Shown here: positions 47,844 to 59,499 of the stretch, piece by piece
How positions within the stretch are numbered: position 1 is the first letter of the stretch
How the letters are laid out: every line of letters starts with the position of its first letter
Source: Gloeopeniophorella convolvens
Lineage: Eukaryota; Basidiomycota; Agaricomycetes; Russulales
Direction: 5' to 3'
Length of the DNA stretch: 64,000 nt
NCBI GenBank assembly: GCA_022496205.1
Contig: WTXD01000002.1
Span: 1-64,000, forward strand
Made by a program: the position numbers and the translations under genes
Notes under the pieces: model-generated
The model's database searches: none
What the model was told of the DNA's origin: nothing
The model's input: only the letters and a program-made list of their open reading frames with translations

Positions 47844-49150
47844 CTAGGCAATGGTATACTTTCCATAGCTTTTCTCCGGGTCAAACACCTATCACACCGC
47901 CATCCCACAGCATATAGTTCAGCAATGTTAAACTAAACAGTCAGCACAGAAACCTCGAAGCAGATAGAAGACACTGACCTCCCATCGAGAAGCTGGGAAA
48001 ATATGTTTGTTGCGCTGGTACCAGCTCCGTTCGACAACCTTGCCCGCGTGCGACTCGTCCTTCTCTTTAGTGGCATCCGCCAACAAGCGCACATCGTCGT
48101 GGACGTCAAAGTTAAACAACGGCCCTGATTTTCCACGCGCCTTGTTGATGATGAAGTCATAAAAGGTGTAGTGCTATCAATGTGTGTCAATGAAGCGCTG
48201 CAATACCGTATCATCGCGCTCACGTGTGGGATGATGAGGTCCTCCTGTCCAATGGCAAAGGGTGAGCATACAAACAGGAAACGGGTCGCTGTGAGTCCGC
48301 CAACCTTGATGTACATCAGGTTGTCAACATTGACGCCCCTGAGCTCAGGGAACTGCTGTCGACACTTTTCCAAGAAGCTCGCAATATCATCGCCTTTCTT
48401 ACACTGCAGACCACGTCAGCAACTCGAACCAGGAGGGGTAGTATGCAGACTTACGAGTACACTCTTGCGGTGGCCGCTTCCGTCCCAGTACGAGTAAGTG
48501 ATCTCGACTTCCTCCTTCTTCATGTCCTCCTGCCGCTTCAGCCATTCCTGCCGCAGCTGCTCCCGCTCGCGGCGCTCGGCCTCCTCGCGTTCGCGATCGG
48601 GGAGGAACGACGTATCCACATTCGGGTTCTTCCTGAACTTCTTGCGCTTCGCAGAATCGTCGTCGTTGCCGTTGGGGGTGGCAGTGCCTGAGCCAGAGTC
48701 TGCGCCCTCGCCATCGTCATCGAGGGCGAATGAGAGCGTCGACTTGGCGGCTTTCTTCCGCTTCTTCACCTTCCTCTGCTCCTCCCTAAACAAATTCTCC
48801 ACATAAAATAAGCCACCTGTTCATAACGCCCGACGAACGCGCCTAACACAAAAGGAAAGGAGCCAGAAGACTTACTTGAGCTCGTCCGTGCGCGCAGCCT
48901 CTCGCGCCTTGGCCTCCTCAAGTTCCTTGCGCCTCTGCTGGAACTCCTCCAGCTTCACAAGCCCGACAGTGCTATATTTGAGCGAGTCCTCCATAGAGTC
49001 ATTCTGTCCGACGAAGCGGTGTGCGGAGGGCCGCGCTTTCTCGGTCTCGTTGATGAGCTGCTGCTTCTGGCGCTCGAACTCCTCGCGGGCCAGGTTGCGC
49101 TGCTTGACAAGAGCGTCTTCACGGCGCCCTTCGTTTATGTTGCTCGCCAT
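47844..49150 (-). CDS. XAP5/FAM50 family protein
   Basis: Starts at 49150 ([19 protein letters not shown]) and ends at 47844. FAM50/XAP5 proteins are nuclear and associate with the C-complex spliceosome and chromatin. The N-terminal third is a charged coiled coil; the middle is Lys/Glu-rich with [10 protein letters not shown]. The conserved XAP5 domain includes [55 protein letters not shown] and [20 protein letters not shown]. The last exon was found by splicing from the GTCAGT donor near 47978 to [14 protein letters not shown], the expected C-terminus; unspliced reading ends in unrelated sequence. Its 165-bp promoter is shared with the mitochondrial uS13 gene. Confidence 0.93.
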
Positions 49151-49315
49151 GGTGGTGAGTTGCAGTGGAGTGCTGAAGGCGCGGTGGCCGCGAAATGAGA
49201 GTGATCAAAATGAGACAGAGTCGAAGTCGACAAAGCAGCGCGTCTGTCGAGCTGAGTTCGAATCCGACTTGGCTCGCGTCGACTCGGACAACTCGACTTG
49301 TCTCCGTGTGCAATC
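49151..49315. promoter_or_regulatory. Bidirectional promoter XAP5/uS13m
   Basis: 165 bp between divergent ATGs. It contains several GTCGA/TCGAC half-sites (49218-49302), including a GTTCGAATCC string that resembles a tRNA B box but has no matching A box. Confidence 0.4.
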
Positions 49316-49901
49316 ATGGTGCATATCCTCGGCGTGCAGCTCTTCGAAAACCACGCCGTCAAGGTATGAGCGCGATAATCTGTCCAGCGTCACGCCGCTA
49401 ACTCGTCTGCAGCACGCGCTGACGAACTTCTATGGCATAAACCGTCTTACAGCGAGCCGCCTCTGCGCCCGCCTCCAGATCCATGACACCTGCCGCGTCC
49501 GCAGCCTCACCGCAACGCAAATAACCTCCATCGCCGCCTTCCTCTCATCCCCGGCTACCTCGCCCATTCCCCCGCGCGGGCCCCTCGCCTCGCCCTCCTT
49601 TACCCCACATCCCCCGACAACGCCCTTCGGGCAGCTTCCCGGCGCGCGCGCGTATCTCGCGCAGGTTGACGCGCCGCCCCCGCCGCTCCCGCAGCCGCGG
49701 ACGAAGGGCTTGGACCCGCTTCGCTGGCTGCGCATCGAGACGGACCTCAAGCGCGAGATGCGCGAGAACATCGCGCACCAGCGCATGATTGGCAGCTATG
49801 TCGGCAAGCGTCACGCGATGGGTCTGCCCGTGCGCGGACAGAACACCCAGACGAACGCCAAGACGGCGCGGAAGCTCAACAGGATCGAGCGCCACCGGTA
49901 G
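49316..49901 (+). CDS. SWS2: Mitochondrial small-subunit ribosomal protein uS13m
   Basis: Two exons, 49316-49363 and 49413-49901, 178 residues. uS13 lies at the head of the small mitoribosomal subunit. Conserved parts: the start [39 protein letters not shown], the helix [13 protein letters not shown], and the C-terminal [40 protein letters not shown]. Between the two conserved halves lies an insert of about 55 residues, very Pro-rich (PPPPLPQP), not present in bacterial S13. No cleavable mitochondrial presequence is obvious, as in many fungal uS13m. It is convergent with BET3. Confidence 0.92.
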
Positions 49902-50073
49902 CCCTTACTTTCCTGGTACGCTACGCTAGTCCTTGCATCACGTTGGGATGCCTCGTTGACCGTTCTGCGGGCCTCTGCTCACCAGGCGGTGTCGCGCGCA
50001 TACTTGTGTTATCGCGAATTAGACGTCCTTTCGTATCCATCGTACAAACCGTACAAAGCATCCTACTTGAAAT

Positions 50074-50887
50074 TCAGTCGTCGCCCACCGGCACCTCCTC
50101 TTCCAGGTATTTGACGAGCTTCACGCGAATCTCCGTTGTCTCGTCCCCGCGCAAGACATCAGAGACGAACTGTGCCTCCACACGTATTTGAACCTGCGGG
50201 GCCATGTCAGCGGCGCGGGTGACGGTATATGCACGCGGTGCGGCACACCATTTCGAGCGCACCGCGCAGGATACCACATAAGACGTTGCTGAACCATAGC
50301 CCACCCTCGAGCGCCTCTTCTGGCAGCTCGACGAACTCTGCTAGGGGGTTCTCGTCTAGTGTGAGCGTGAAGTATGGTTGCGGCGCGGTGGGCTGTCCTG
50401 CCGGTGTGCTCGAGCGCGGCGAGGCGGGCGCTGGGGGTGGCGAATGCGTGACCGCCGGTGTGATATTGAGAAACGACTTGAAGCCGACCTGCAAACGCCG
50501 CGCATTCAATCGTTGAGTTCGAGCCCACACCACGCGAGCGTGACGCACCTTGGCGATCACCTCACCCGTCTCCTTGAAGTCCGCACAGCGCCCAATGTTG
50601 CTGCGCGCGAGAAAGTCCTCGATGAGGCGCGTGCCGATGTTGTACCCCATCTTCTCGAGCTGCTTGTTCACCTCGGCATAGTCCTCGTAGTCCTGTATGA
50701 GCTGCACGACGAGCGCGCCGTACGTCATCGCAAACAGCTCTGCGTTCTGCCGGGCAGAGTCAAGGCTAGTCAGTGCACGGTGCACGGCAGCCATGTGCGG
50801 CACCAGCGCGCGACGCACGATCTTTTCGGTGCGGCCCTTCCAGAGGTCCTCGCCGATGGCCTTGTATTGCTTGCTGGAGGTCGCCAT
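50074..50887 (-). CDS. BET3: TRAPP complex subunit BET3
   Basis: Starts at 50887 ([19 protein letters not shown]), ends at 50074, three exons or more. BET3 is a core subunit of TRAPP, the exchange factor for Ypt1/Rab1 at the ER-Golgi step. The TRAPP fold is seen in [40 protein letters not shown], the palmitoylation-site context [10 protein letters not shown] (Cys conserved), and [17 protein letters not shown] in the C-terminal half. Relative to the usual ~190 residues it carries a Pro/Ser-rich insert of about 27 residues ([12 protein letters not shown]) before the third strand. Ends in an acidic EEEVPVGDD. Confidence 0.92.
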
Positions 50888-52023
50888 GTCGCGCGCGCGG
50901 GTGTCAAACGGTCGTCCGAGCGATGTCGATGTCGAGTCCGCTCACTGCCAAGTGCGCCTTCCTTTTCTGGCAGTCGAGACTCGATATGTCGGCCCTCGGG
51001 TCACAGCCGTCACAGATATATTTTGTAACAGTGCCATTTAAGTCCACAAATGCGCGTCCCTAACGACTCTTCCTCGGCAATTGAACCACCCCCCCATGCC
51101 CCAAGAATGCTTGACTCAGCCTTGAATTGCCTCCCTCGTGGCTTGGGAGGCTCGAGGAACCATATGGCGCCAAGAGAGCAGGAGATTGGCACTGAAGGGC
51201 ACCCAGAACTGGCTGATGGCATGGAGGGTAGTGGGAAGGACTCTCAGCGGCACTCTGAGCGGGAGGGGGCTGAGAGTCAGCCACTTATAGCAGAATGGGC
51301 CGCCCTCGAGTCGCGTTGTGTCGACCTGGTACATTATGCAGTTGAGCACTCCTACAGCTGTTCGTGGTCTGATCAAGGTACACTGGGTCTTGATGGGGTT
51401 ACCAGGAGCGGCGGGAGTGCAATGCCCGTAATATGGGACGGTGCGGTGGACGAGTGTGTATTCTGGGGCCGCATGAGCTGGCAGGCTAGTACATGCTTGC
51501 CATCGTCACCGCCGTGCAAAGAGACTCGGTCACCAGCCAGGCTGGCATGGGCAGACCCGGGCCCGATCGGCCCTTCAGCGCATCGACCCCCCCCCCCCCC
51601 CCTGCGACCGTGCGGGACATAGCTCGCGACAGAACGCACACGCCAGCCGGACGTAGCGCATTGAACGGGCCTTCTAACTTGCTTTCGAGTTCATTCCACA
51701 CTAGCGCCACCTCCCTCTGCAACAGACTCGTCTTCGGAGCGGCTTTGCAACAACGCATCATCAGTTACATAACTATATCAGATTTTCGTAAGTCTGAATG
51801 CAAGCGCAGTTCTTGGGCAGACTCAGGTCCGACGGTAACTGGTATACTACTCATTTGGGTATTGTGAACATGCAGGATCGACGACCATAGGCAAATGGAC
51901 ACGCGTACGGGAATTACATGTATATTGGACGCACATACAGACAGACGAATGAAGCAAAGCAAGAGATAGCATAAACAGTGTGTGTTCGAGATCAATCTCC
52001 GAACGCCCCAGGCCAGTAATGAA
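50888..52023. other. Intergenic stretch with C16 tract
   Basis: No supported gene. A 190-codon ORF (51050-51622) has no recognisable sequence and includes the C-tract. It holds the BET3 promoter and the 3' flank of the FunK1 gene. Confidence 0.45.
51587..51602 (+). repeat. Homopolymer C16 tract
   Basis: Sixteen consecutive cytosines, a site prone to length variation and sequencing error. Confidence 0.85.
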
Positions 52024-54547
52024 TCACCGTTTCTTCGGTAACTTTGATGACCTCAACGACCTCGATGACCGCGTCTGGCTTGATACCCTGCCGTGTGCCC
52101 CAGACGACCTGTTGACGAGAGTGGAGCTGTGGGCACTGGCGCTGAGACTCGGCACTTGGTAGTATGCGTCGGCGGAAGATCTCGAGCCATTAAGTGCCGG
52201 TGGAAACTGCCACCTGTGAGCCATGTAGTAGTCTCTTCCGTTTTCATCCAAGGTAGGGTCTGACGCCTCTTCATCCAACGCGGGATCTGACGCCTCTCCG
52301 CGCTTGCGTTTCCTGCTTTTTGATACGCTCGGGCAGCGAGTCTCTCGCAAGTTTTCGCTGGCGTCGTCAGTGATTTCCCATGGCGACGCCAAGCGTTTTT
52401 CGAAGATATCCAGCAGGGCTTTCGAAGACTGAAGCGCCTTCCGAGCTTCCTGGACGGTTGGATCTCGTGCCCTCTTGTCTTCAAGCTTCCGAACCGCTTC
52501 CGGCTTATATTCGGGCACTCCGCGTACGTGGAGATAGAAATCCGCGAAAAGGCTGCGCATATCTTCGATGATGTCGGCGCAGGGTGTCTTCACAATGTCG
52601 CCAATATCGGCGCTCGACAGCTCATCGTTTTTGAGGCACCAATGTTTCCCTTTGCCCCCCACGATGGCGTTGACATGATGAGACCTCTTGGAATAATCGA
52701 AAACGGTTTTCGCTTCATCTTGTAAGTCTTTTGATGAAGAACCGCGGCATCGGACGATCTGGTACAGAAGCACCCAAAAGAAAGACTCCAAGTCGTCCAG
52801 GAGCTCGTGGGACTTGGACGTGGGGTATTGTAAGAGGCCCATCGATATGAATGGCCATGTCCCCTAAGTCACGTCAATTTGGGTCTTCAGAAGAAAAGAA
52901 ATACGATAGGGATGCATTACCTTGCGTGACACGCGCCTGGCTTTTCCTTCAGCACCTGGCGACAGCTTCTTCGATAGGTCCCAGTCAATGAGAATACCCT
53001 TGCCATCATTGGTGATGAGGATATTGTTCACACTGATATCCCGATGCAGGATAGAGCTCTTCTCGTACGCAACACTGTGAGCTACGAAAGTTGTGTCAGT
53101 GAATGGACAGGAAAGATCTTATCTTTATCACTGACCTACGACGGCGTCTCTGATCACCTGACACAATTGTCGAGTTGAATCGAATTGATTCAGTGGCCTC
53201 CCCAGTGTCTCCAAGACGAGGCGATAGTGCACGTAAGGTTCCACCTGGGGACGACCTGGGCACCAATCGGCGCGGCCGGCGCCCTTAATGAATTCTTGTG
53301 TGCGCGTCCTCTGAACCCCTGACGGCGCGGGGTCGAGGCGTGAAGGAACGTCGCCTGCTCCACCAAATTTTGCGATGTTCGGGACCTCTTCCGCACCGAG
53401 GTCGCGATAGACATCACCTTCCTTTTGGATGCCCGGCAAATCGAGGCGCCAGAAGTCCTTCAGGTAGACCAGCTCGCCCGTCAAGAGATCATACCCGACG
53501 TAGCCGAAGGTGGCGCGGCCCACCAACGCGTCGGTTGTCCAGGTGGCCTGCGGGACGATATAGGCCCGCGGGTCCTTATCCTGAGCACAGTCGTCTTTGA
53601 CGATGATTTTGCTAAGCATATTGTCGAGTTTTAAGTCTTGATACTTTAAACGGCCTCGCAGTACCGGTAGGGCCCGCGCTTTCTCGTCTTCCGTGGCTGG
53701 AAAGACAGTGGGGTCATGGCCGCGCTCGGGGGGAGTAAGGTGATTGAAGCGCCATAAGAACTCGAAGAGAGTTTTCGGCTGTGTTTTCCATTTGAACGGC
53801 TCTGTGTAGATGACCCCACTACGATCCCAGCGAAAGATACGGCCGGTTTCTCCAAAGAGCGCGATAGAGAAAGAGAAGATACGGAATTGGAGACGATGGA
53901 GGGTCGAAGCGTAGTTGATCATCTGGCCGCATACAGGCCAATACTTCCCGTCATAGTGGACGTGACTGAGAGGATTTTTCTTGTCGTTCTTCAGAGTATC
54001 GGCGGATAGTATAAAGTCCTCATTCGAAAGCTTGTTTTCGATCCAGAGATCGGTAGTCCTCCAATCACTCCCGGGATCGATTGGCAGAGAGCGAGGGAAG
54101 ACTGAGATGTCGGGTTTGATCCTGATCCCTTTGGTGTTAACGGTTGTGGTAGTGTTCTTCAGCGACAAATTGGGACAAAGCCCGGAGCGTTCAATAGCCT
54201 CAATCTATAAGTCAGAGGTCAGCCTGGCACTAGTACGATGAGGTCGGACGAACAAGCTGGTTCTCATGGCCTGAAGCCAGCTCCCCGGAGAACGCAATCG
54301 TGTCCGTAGGGGGCGCGGTAGGAGCTTCAGGAACAAATTCCTGAAAGAACTCATCCACTGGCATGGGACCGACGAACTTGTCCATGATGTCGAGTGTCAG
54401 ATTGTTGTAGTGTTGAGAGTTGGCACGGGGCATACTGCCGCCAGGGTTCAAAGGGTGATCCGCGATGTCTTTTGAGAGGGGGGTGGTCTCCGATGGGCCG
54501 GGAGAGATGGGATTCTGAGAGTTAGGTGGAGTCCTAGGTTTGACCAT
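52024..54547 (-). CDS. FunK1 fungal-type protein kinase
   Basis: Minus-strand gene from ATG 54547 (MVKPRTPPNSQNP) to 52024, about 750 residues, with few introns (near 54210, 53130-53080 and 52920-52860). The FunK1 group is expanded in mushroom-forming fungi; cellular roles are mostly unknown. The kinase part has LHRDISVNNILI (catalytic Asp, about 53050), LIDWDLS in place of DFG (about 53000), and WPFISMGLLQ-type activation end with HELLDDLESFFWVLLY. The region before it (54120-53880) has KPDISVF, then WIENKLS, then GQMINYA, a PD-(D/E)XK-like order. C-terminal tail basic and Ser-rich with a duplicated EASDPALDE/EASDPTLDE, nuclear-type KSRKRKR. No in-frame stop is seen. The glycine loop is not obvious. 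Confidence 0.88.
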
Positions 54548-55039
54548 GCTGTCAGACAACTGTGCGGACGACTGCTAGTAGAGGGCATCTCACCCGCTGG
54601 GCCTTTAAAGTCTACTGGAAGACACTTCGAGCCACAAGAAGATTGTGCAGGGAAGAAAGAAGCGCGTGGCAGGTAAGAATGAGAGGAAGACACAGCTAGG
54701 CACGACGGTGAATAGTAGTCCGAGAGCCACAAGGTGACTGCAACGGTCCGGGACGCCACAACTCGAACTACGCGACGCGTCTCATCTCGTAATGCCCCCG
54801 TGACCCTGACATCGCGTGATTAGATCCTGATAGTCAGGCCCTGATTATATCGGTATCTTGATTAGATTCAGTGTTGCATGCGTCACAGCGATGTTCTGTG
54901 ACACCCGCTGCTTTTCTGTCACGTCCTATATATCTCGAGTCCAGCGACAACGATTGTAGAGTGCGCTGAGCCTGTACGCGCGGAGGGCAGCAGTATAAAC
55001 AATACCTCTTACTGACGCGACTATTGCAGGATCCCAAAA
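54548..55039. other. Divergent promoter region FunK1/BUD23
   Basis: 492 bp between two divergent start codons. No further gene seen. Confidence 0.45.
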
Positions 55040-56158
55040 ATGTCGCGGCCGGAGTTAATAGCCCCACCCGAAATCGTGCGTGCACCACCTGCAATCTCTA
55101 TCTGCAACTTGACCTGCGCGCACAGTACTATGGCGACACCGAGGCAACAAAATACACCAACAAGTGCGCCCCCGTATCCCCTTCCTTTGCTCAGAGACCT
55201 AAAGCTGAGCCCGCAGCACCCGCATCCAGCAGATCCAGGCGGACATGACCTACCGCGCACTGGAGCTACTCAACCTCCCACCAGACGAGCCTGCATTCCT
55301 GCTCGACATCGGCTGCGGCTCGGGGCTCTCTGGCGAAATCCTCGATGAGGCGGGCTATGTCTGGGCCGGCGTCGACGTCGCGCCGAGCATGCTTGGTGCG
55401 TGCCGGGACGTTGTGTTGTGTTGTGGTTGCGCTGACGGGGCGGGAGAGGTGGCGCTGGAGCGCGAGGTTGAGGGCGACCTGTTTCTGCAGGACATTGGGC
55501 AGGGATTCGGCTTCAGGCCAGGGAGCTTCGACGGGGCTATCAGGTACGCACGGGCTCCCCCTTCTCCTTACCGTCGGCCTGACACTAGCGCGCAGCATCT
55601 CCGTCCTGCAGTGGCTCCTCAACGCCGAGACCTCACATCCGACATCCGCGCCGCCGCACCGCCTCACGCGCTTCTTTACGACGCTGCACTCGGCGCTGCG
55701 CAACCCCGCGCGCGCGGTGCTCCAGTTCTACCCGACGTCCGACGACCAGGTGCAACTGATTACCGCGATCGCGCAGAAGGCGGGCTTCGGTGGCGGCGTC
55801 GTCGTTGACTACCCGAACTCGAAGAAGGCGCGCAAGGTGTTCCTGTGCCTGTTTGTGGGCGACGGCGGCGCCGCGCAGGTCCCGCGCGGGCTTGAGGGTG
55901 AGGGTGAGGAGGATGCGGACGCGCGCGTCAAGTTTGAGCGCCGGCGGCAGCGCGAGGCACGCAGGGGGAAGAGCGGAAAGCAGCGGGACGTCAAGGCCGG
56001 GAAAGACTGGATCCTGAAGAAGAAAGAGGTGCGCGCCCTTCTACTATCCCTGCGGTCTTCGCTGATCACACGTACTCCAGCTATACCGGAGAAGAGGCAA
56101 GGACGACGTCCCGCGCGACTCGAAATACACAGGTCGCAAGCGGAAAGCGGTCTTCTAG
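55040..56158 (+). CDS. BUD23: 18S rRNA (guanine-N7) methyltransferase BUD23
   Basis: Six exons: 55040-55075, 55126-55163, 55217-55395, 55447-55543, 55596-56028 and 56081-56158. BUD23 methylates a conserved guanine in 18S rRNA during 40S maturation, with Trm112 as partner. The product starts MSRPELIAPPEI and has the SAM-binding motif I LLDIGCGSGLSGEIL, motif II VWAGVDVAPSML, and LFLQDIGQGFGFRPGSFDGA followed by ISVLQWLLNAE. The C-terminal BUD23-specific tail contains KVFLCLFVG, a basic RRRQREARRGKSGKQRD stretch, then KDWILKKKELYRRRGKDDVP and RDSKYTGRKRKAVF. An acidic insert (GEGEEDADA) interrupts the tail. It ends only 50 bp from the convergent BCS1 stop. Confidence 0.95.
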
Positions 56159-56208
56159 ACCGCCTATCATCGTCGCCGCCGTGTCTGTACCCCGTCGTGT
56201 ACTCTAGT

Positions 56209-57885
56209 CTATTGCCGCACAGCCAAAAAGTCACGTGTCGATGCCACTGCGTCTTTTGCGGCGTGCCGTATGAACGTGCCCTGCAGCGCCGCCATACTGA
56301 TGCGCCGCCCTGCCTGCATACCCGCGCGCACGGTCTCCGCCAGCTCACTGCCCAAGCGCTCCACCTCCTCATCTACCGCGGAGTTCGCCGCGTCAGCCTC
56401 AGTGACGTTGCCGTAGAAGTTGGTAAAGAGCGTCTTGGCCTGCTCTGGCTGCGCGTCGTCAATGAGCACGGCAAGGTCGACGCGGCCCGGGCGGATGAGC
56501 GCGGGGTCGAGCCGCTCGACGTGGTTTGTCGTGAGGAAGATGACGCGCTCCTCGCCTGATGCGACGCCGTCGAGCGCGTTGAGGAATCCCGAGAACGTCA
56601 CCGACGACTGGTACCTGCTCACGCCGCCTCCGTTAGCCCCACCCAAGCTAAACTGCAGCCCGTGGCGCGGCTCACCCATCCTCACTCGTCTGCACGCGCT
56701 TGTTGAACGCGGCGTCGACGTCCTCGATGAGCACAAAGCTGCGCTCGGGCGCGTTCGAGAGCAAGTGGTTCAGCTTGTCGTCCGCGAGCCCGCGCTCGGA
56801 CAGGTTCAGCACGCAGATGTCGTACGACAGCGCGCCGGCGAGCGCCTGTATGAACGACGACTTGCCCGAGCCCGGCGGGCCGTGCAGCAGGTATCCTCTC
56901 CGATATGGTATTCCTGCAGTGCCGTTAGCCTGTGCCTGTATACATATACAACCGCGAGAAGCGTACGCACCGCGGTCGGCGTACCACGCCCGCCGCTCCA
57001 GAAACGCGCGCACGTCCTCCTCGACGCGCTCCGCGACACCCGGCGCGAGAACCACGCTGCGCAGCGGCCGCTTGCGCCGCGGCAGGCCAAAGGGCCGCCA
57101 CTCGGTGCCCCACGCAGTGTGCACGACGAGGCGCCCGTCCTGCGCGCGCAGCGCCGCGTCGCGCGCGTCGGCGAGCAGCGCGGGGAAGAGCGCACGGTCG
57201 CGCGAGAGCGTTGTGAGCGTGACGGTCTCCCACGGCGTGCCCGACGCGAGCGCCATCGCGCGTGTTTCGCGCTCGCGCTTGACCTGCGTCCCGCGAACGT
57301 CAGATCAGCCCCGCCAGCGGGGAGAAGCGGCGCACCTGCATCCATGCGCCGCGGTACCGCAGCCAGTGCACGCCCGGGCCTGCAACGAGGCGGAAAAGCA
57401 CGTCCGCGCTGCCGTTGCTACGCTGCGCGTACGCCGTCTCAACCGCGAGCTGGTGCGAGTGCGCCCACGCCGGGCGGCGCACGGTCTGCTGGTGGTGCGC
57501 GAGCCACGCGAGAAACCACTCGTACGCGCGGTCCTTATTGCTGATCTCGAGCGTCACGAGCAAGCGTCGGCGCAACGCGATGGCTGCGAGGGATGTGCCG
57601 CGCCGGAGGACGGTGAGGCCGACGCCGACGCCCTGCGGGGTGTGTGAGCGTCGGAGGGGTCTGCGCGTGGTGGTGTGCGCACCATGAGCCCGAAGCCGGC
57701 CTGGAAGTACGGGCTGCACTTCGTCGCGTAGTCAGGGAGGTGAGGGTACAGAGCTGGGTTTGCACGCACTTGTCGCCAATGATGGAACTCAGAAACGAGC
57801 TGCCTGCTGCTGCTGGCGCGCCTGGCGGCGGCGTGGCTCCGGGCGCATTCTGCGCGACGGCGGCGATTAACGTGTCTTGTACCAT
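56209..57885 (-). CDS. BCS1: Mitochondrial AAA ATPase chaperone BCS1
   Basis: Starts at 57885 (MVQDTLIAAVAQNAPG) and ends at 56209, about five introns. BCS1 sits in the inner mitochondrial membrane and translocates folded Rieske protein for complex III assembly. The N-terminal membrane segment (YFQAGFGLMGVGVGLTVLRR) is recovered by splicing at 57767-57712 and around 57690. The BCS1-specific domain follows (RRRLLVTLEISNKDRAYEWF). The AAA part has Walker A GPPGSGKSS (about 56880), Walker B SFVLIEDVDAAF (56740), and the second region FLTTNHVERLDPALIRPGRVD (56540) with Arg fingers. The C-terminal segment lacks obvious insertions. All ATPase residues are present. Confidence 0.94.
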
Positions 57886-58649
57886 GAGGGCTCACCTCGC
57901 AGATGATGGCGCCTTGGTTATAGTTACGCTGCGGAGAGCGGGTCGGACACGGAGGTTGCGGACGGAGCGCGACGTGCTCGAGCGGAGTCCGAGCCGACGC
58001 GACCTCCCGCGACTCGGCTGCCGACTCGCTGCTCCATCTTCTCAACAGTTATTTCCTTTTTGCCACCGCTCTTCACACTTTGCTCACAAACGTCTCTTAT
58101 GCACGCACACACATCGTATCCCCTTGTCTCATAAAGCGGTCTCTGATAGAAGAAGCATAGAATTGGCATGCCTCGTTCGTGTGTTGCCTGACACAGCAAC
58201 CTGAACAATATTAGGGACGGCGCCACGATCGTCCCGGGGATGGAGGGGTCGCACTCATTGAACATTCCACCTCCACCGCGTTCAACTTCGTTCACCATGG
58301 CCAAATGATATGGTAGACTTGTACCAATGCCATTCCGTTATCGGCGTGTCACTTGTGGCCAGTACACCTCAGGGTTGCCCACTCGGGTGTCGGAAGCAGA
58401 GGGCTGGGGTTGCCTCGGTGTGTGTCCACAATGACACTAGGTGCTGCCACGGCCTCACAAAGCCGAATTTCTCACCATAATTATTGACCCCGAGTCAGTC
58501 TCGATACAGCCGTCATAGTGTCCGTCTCTATATAAGCCGGCTGGTACTCTCAAGCCCTAACATCCTACCCTGGACTCGCGTCTGCACGGCTAGTGCTGGC
58601 TCATAACGTCACCTCAGGCCCCGCTTACCACTTCGCTTCTACTCAGACA
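57886..58649. other. Divergent promoter region BCS1/family member A
   Basis: No gene supported. It includes the TATA box of the 58650 gene and the BCS1 upstream region. Confidence 0.45.
58529..58536 (+). promoter_or_regulatory. TATA box of family member A
   Basis: TATATAAG lies 114-121 bases upstream of the ATG at 58650, consistent with a short leader. Confidence 0.5.
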
Positions 58650-59499
58650 ATGTCAGGAAGTACCACTCCCACCCTTCCCGTATCGCCCCTTCCCACATCA
58701 CCCTCCGGAACTCCCAAGGCAGGATCGACAGAAGGTGGTGGCAGGGACTGGTGGGCAGAAGAGGTCGCTGCGGATACCGCCGTCAGTGAAGTTTGCATGA
58801 TTCTCCAACTACCTGCCACTCACACCTCCCTTTAGAAATGTCATAGGCTCCAGCCACTGAAACGTCTCCCGAGAAAGCTCAACCTTTGGTATGGCGCTAA
58901 AAGACCCCGCCTCCTCTGGTTTGGGATTGGTTTTGGCCCTGAGAATCTCATGGCCTGTGCGAAGAAGCACGGCTTTTGGCCAGAGACCGACGAGTTAAGC
59001 TATGTACAGAAGCTGACCAGGGCACGATACTCTGCCGAGGATCTGCTGAGGAAGCTCACTGGTTGGCGCTACATCGAGATACGCGATCCTTACTCACTTG
59101 AACACGAACGGATCATCGGGATATACTCGAGCTACTGGATCTGTGAGAGGGTCCTCGACGCGCAAACCCAAGCACGGGTGTTGGACACGATTAAAGAGGA
59201 ATTAGGATTGGATGATGACCCGATGTGGTACTACGACAGACGCAACTATGACTATGCCTACCTCAAATCGTTCCCTAAGAGGTATCCCAAGGTGATGGAG
59301 AGGGAGCGCCAGAGATTCGCAAAGCTTAGTACGTGACTACCTCCATTGTGTTTGCTGTTCTTGAGCGTAGCGTACTCATGGTCACACTGCAGAAGCAGCA
59401 GCAGAAGCAACAGCAGACAAGCTATTGGAAGACGCCCGCATCCGCTCGGCCACCGCACCCAACTCATCATCCATGCCGAATTCCCCGTCCACCTCTTAA
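58650..59499 (+). CDS. Unknown family protein, tandem copy A
   Basis: Three exons, 58650-58781, 58836-59328 and 59393-59499, 243 residues. The N-terminal exon is Ser/Thr/Pro/Gly-rich with MSGSTTPTLPVSPL. The core starts with KRPRLLWFGIGFG, then a helix CAKKHGFWPE (residues 84-94), YSAEDLLRKLTGWRYIEI, then HERIIGIYSSYW (134-145), a helix QARVLDTIKEELG, and a basic WYYDRRNYDY segment. A GT-AG intron then adds an Ala-rich tail KLKAAAEATADKLL ending in Ser/Pro/Asn; without it the frame stops at 59336. No signal peptide, membrane span or catalytic motif. About two thirds of the core residues match copy B. Function unknown. Confidence 0.82.

Noticed and set aside
49200..49310. GTTCGAATCC string resembling a tRNA B box
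   Set aside because: No A box and no acceptor-stem pairing at the required distance; it lies in the XAP5/uS13m promoter.
51050..51622. 190-codon plus-strand ORF including the C-tract
   Set aside because: No recognisable blocks, and its end is a homopolymer-coded Pro run; likely chance.
56700..57647. 315-codon plus-strand ORF
   Set aside because: Arg-rich antisense of BCS1 AAA exons.
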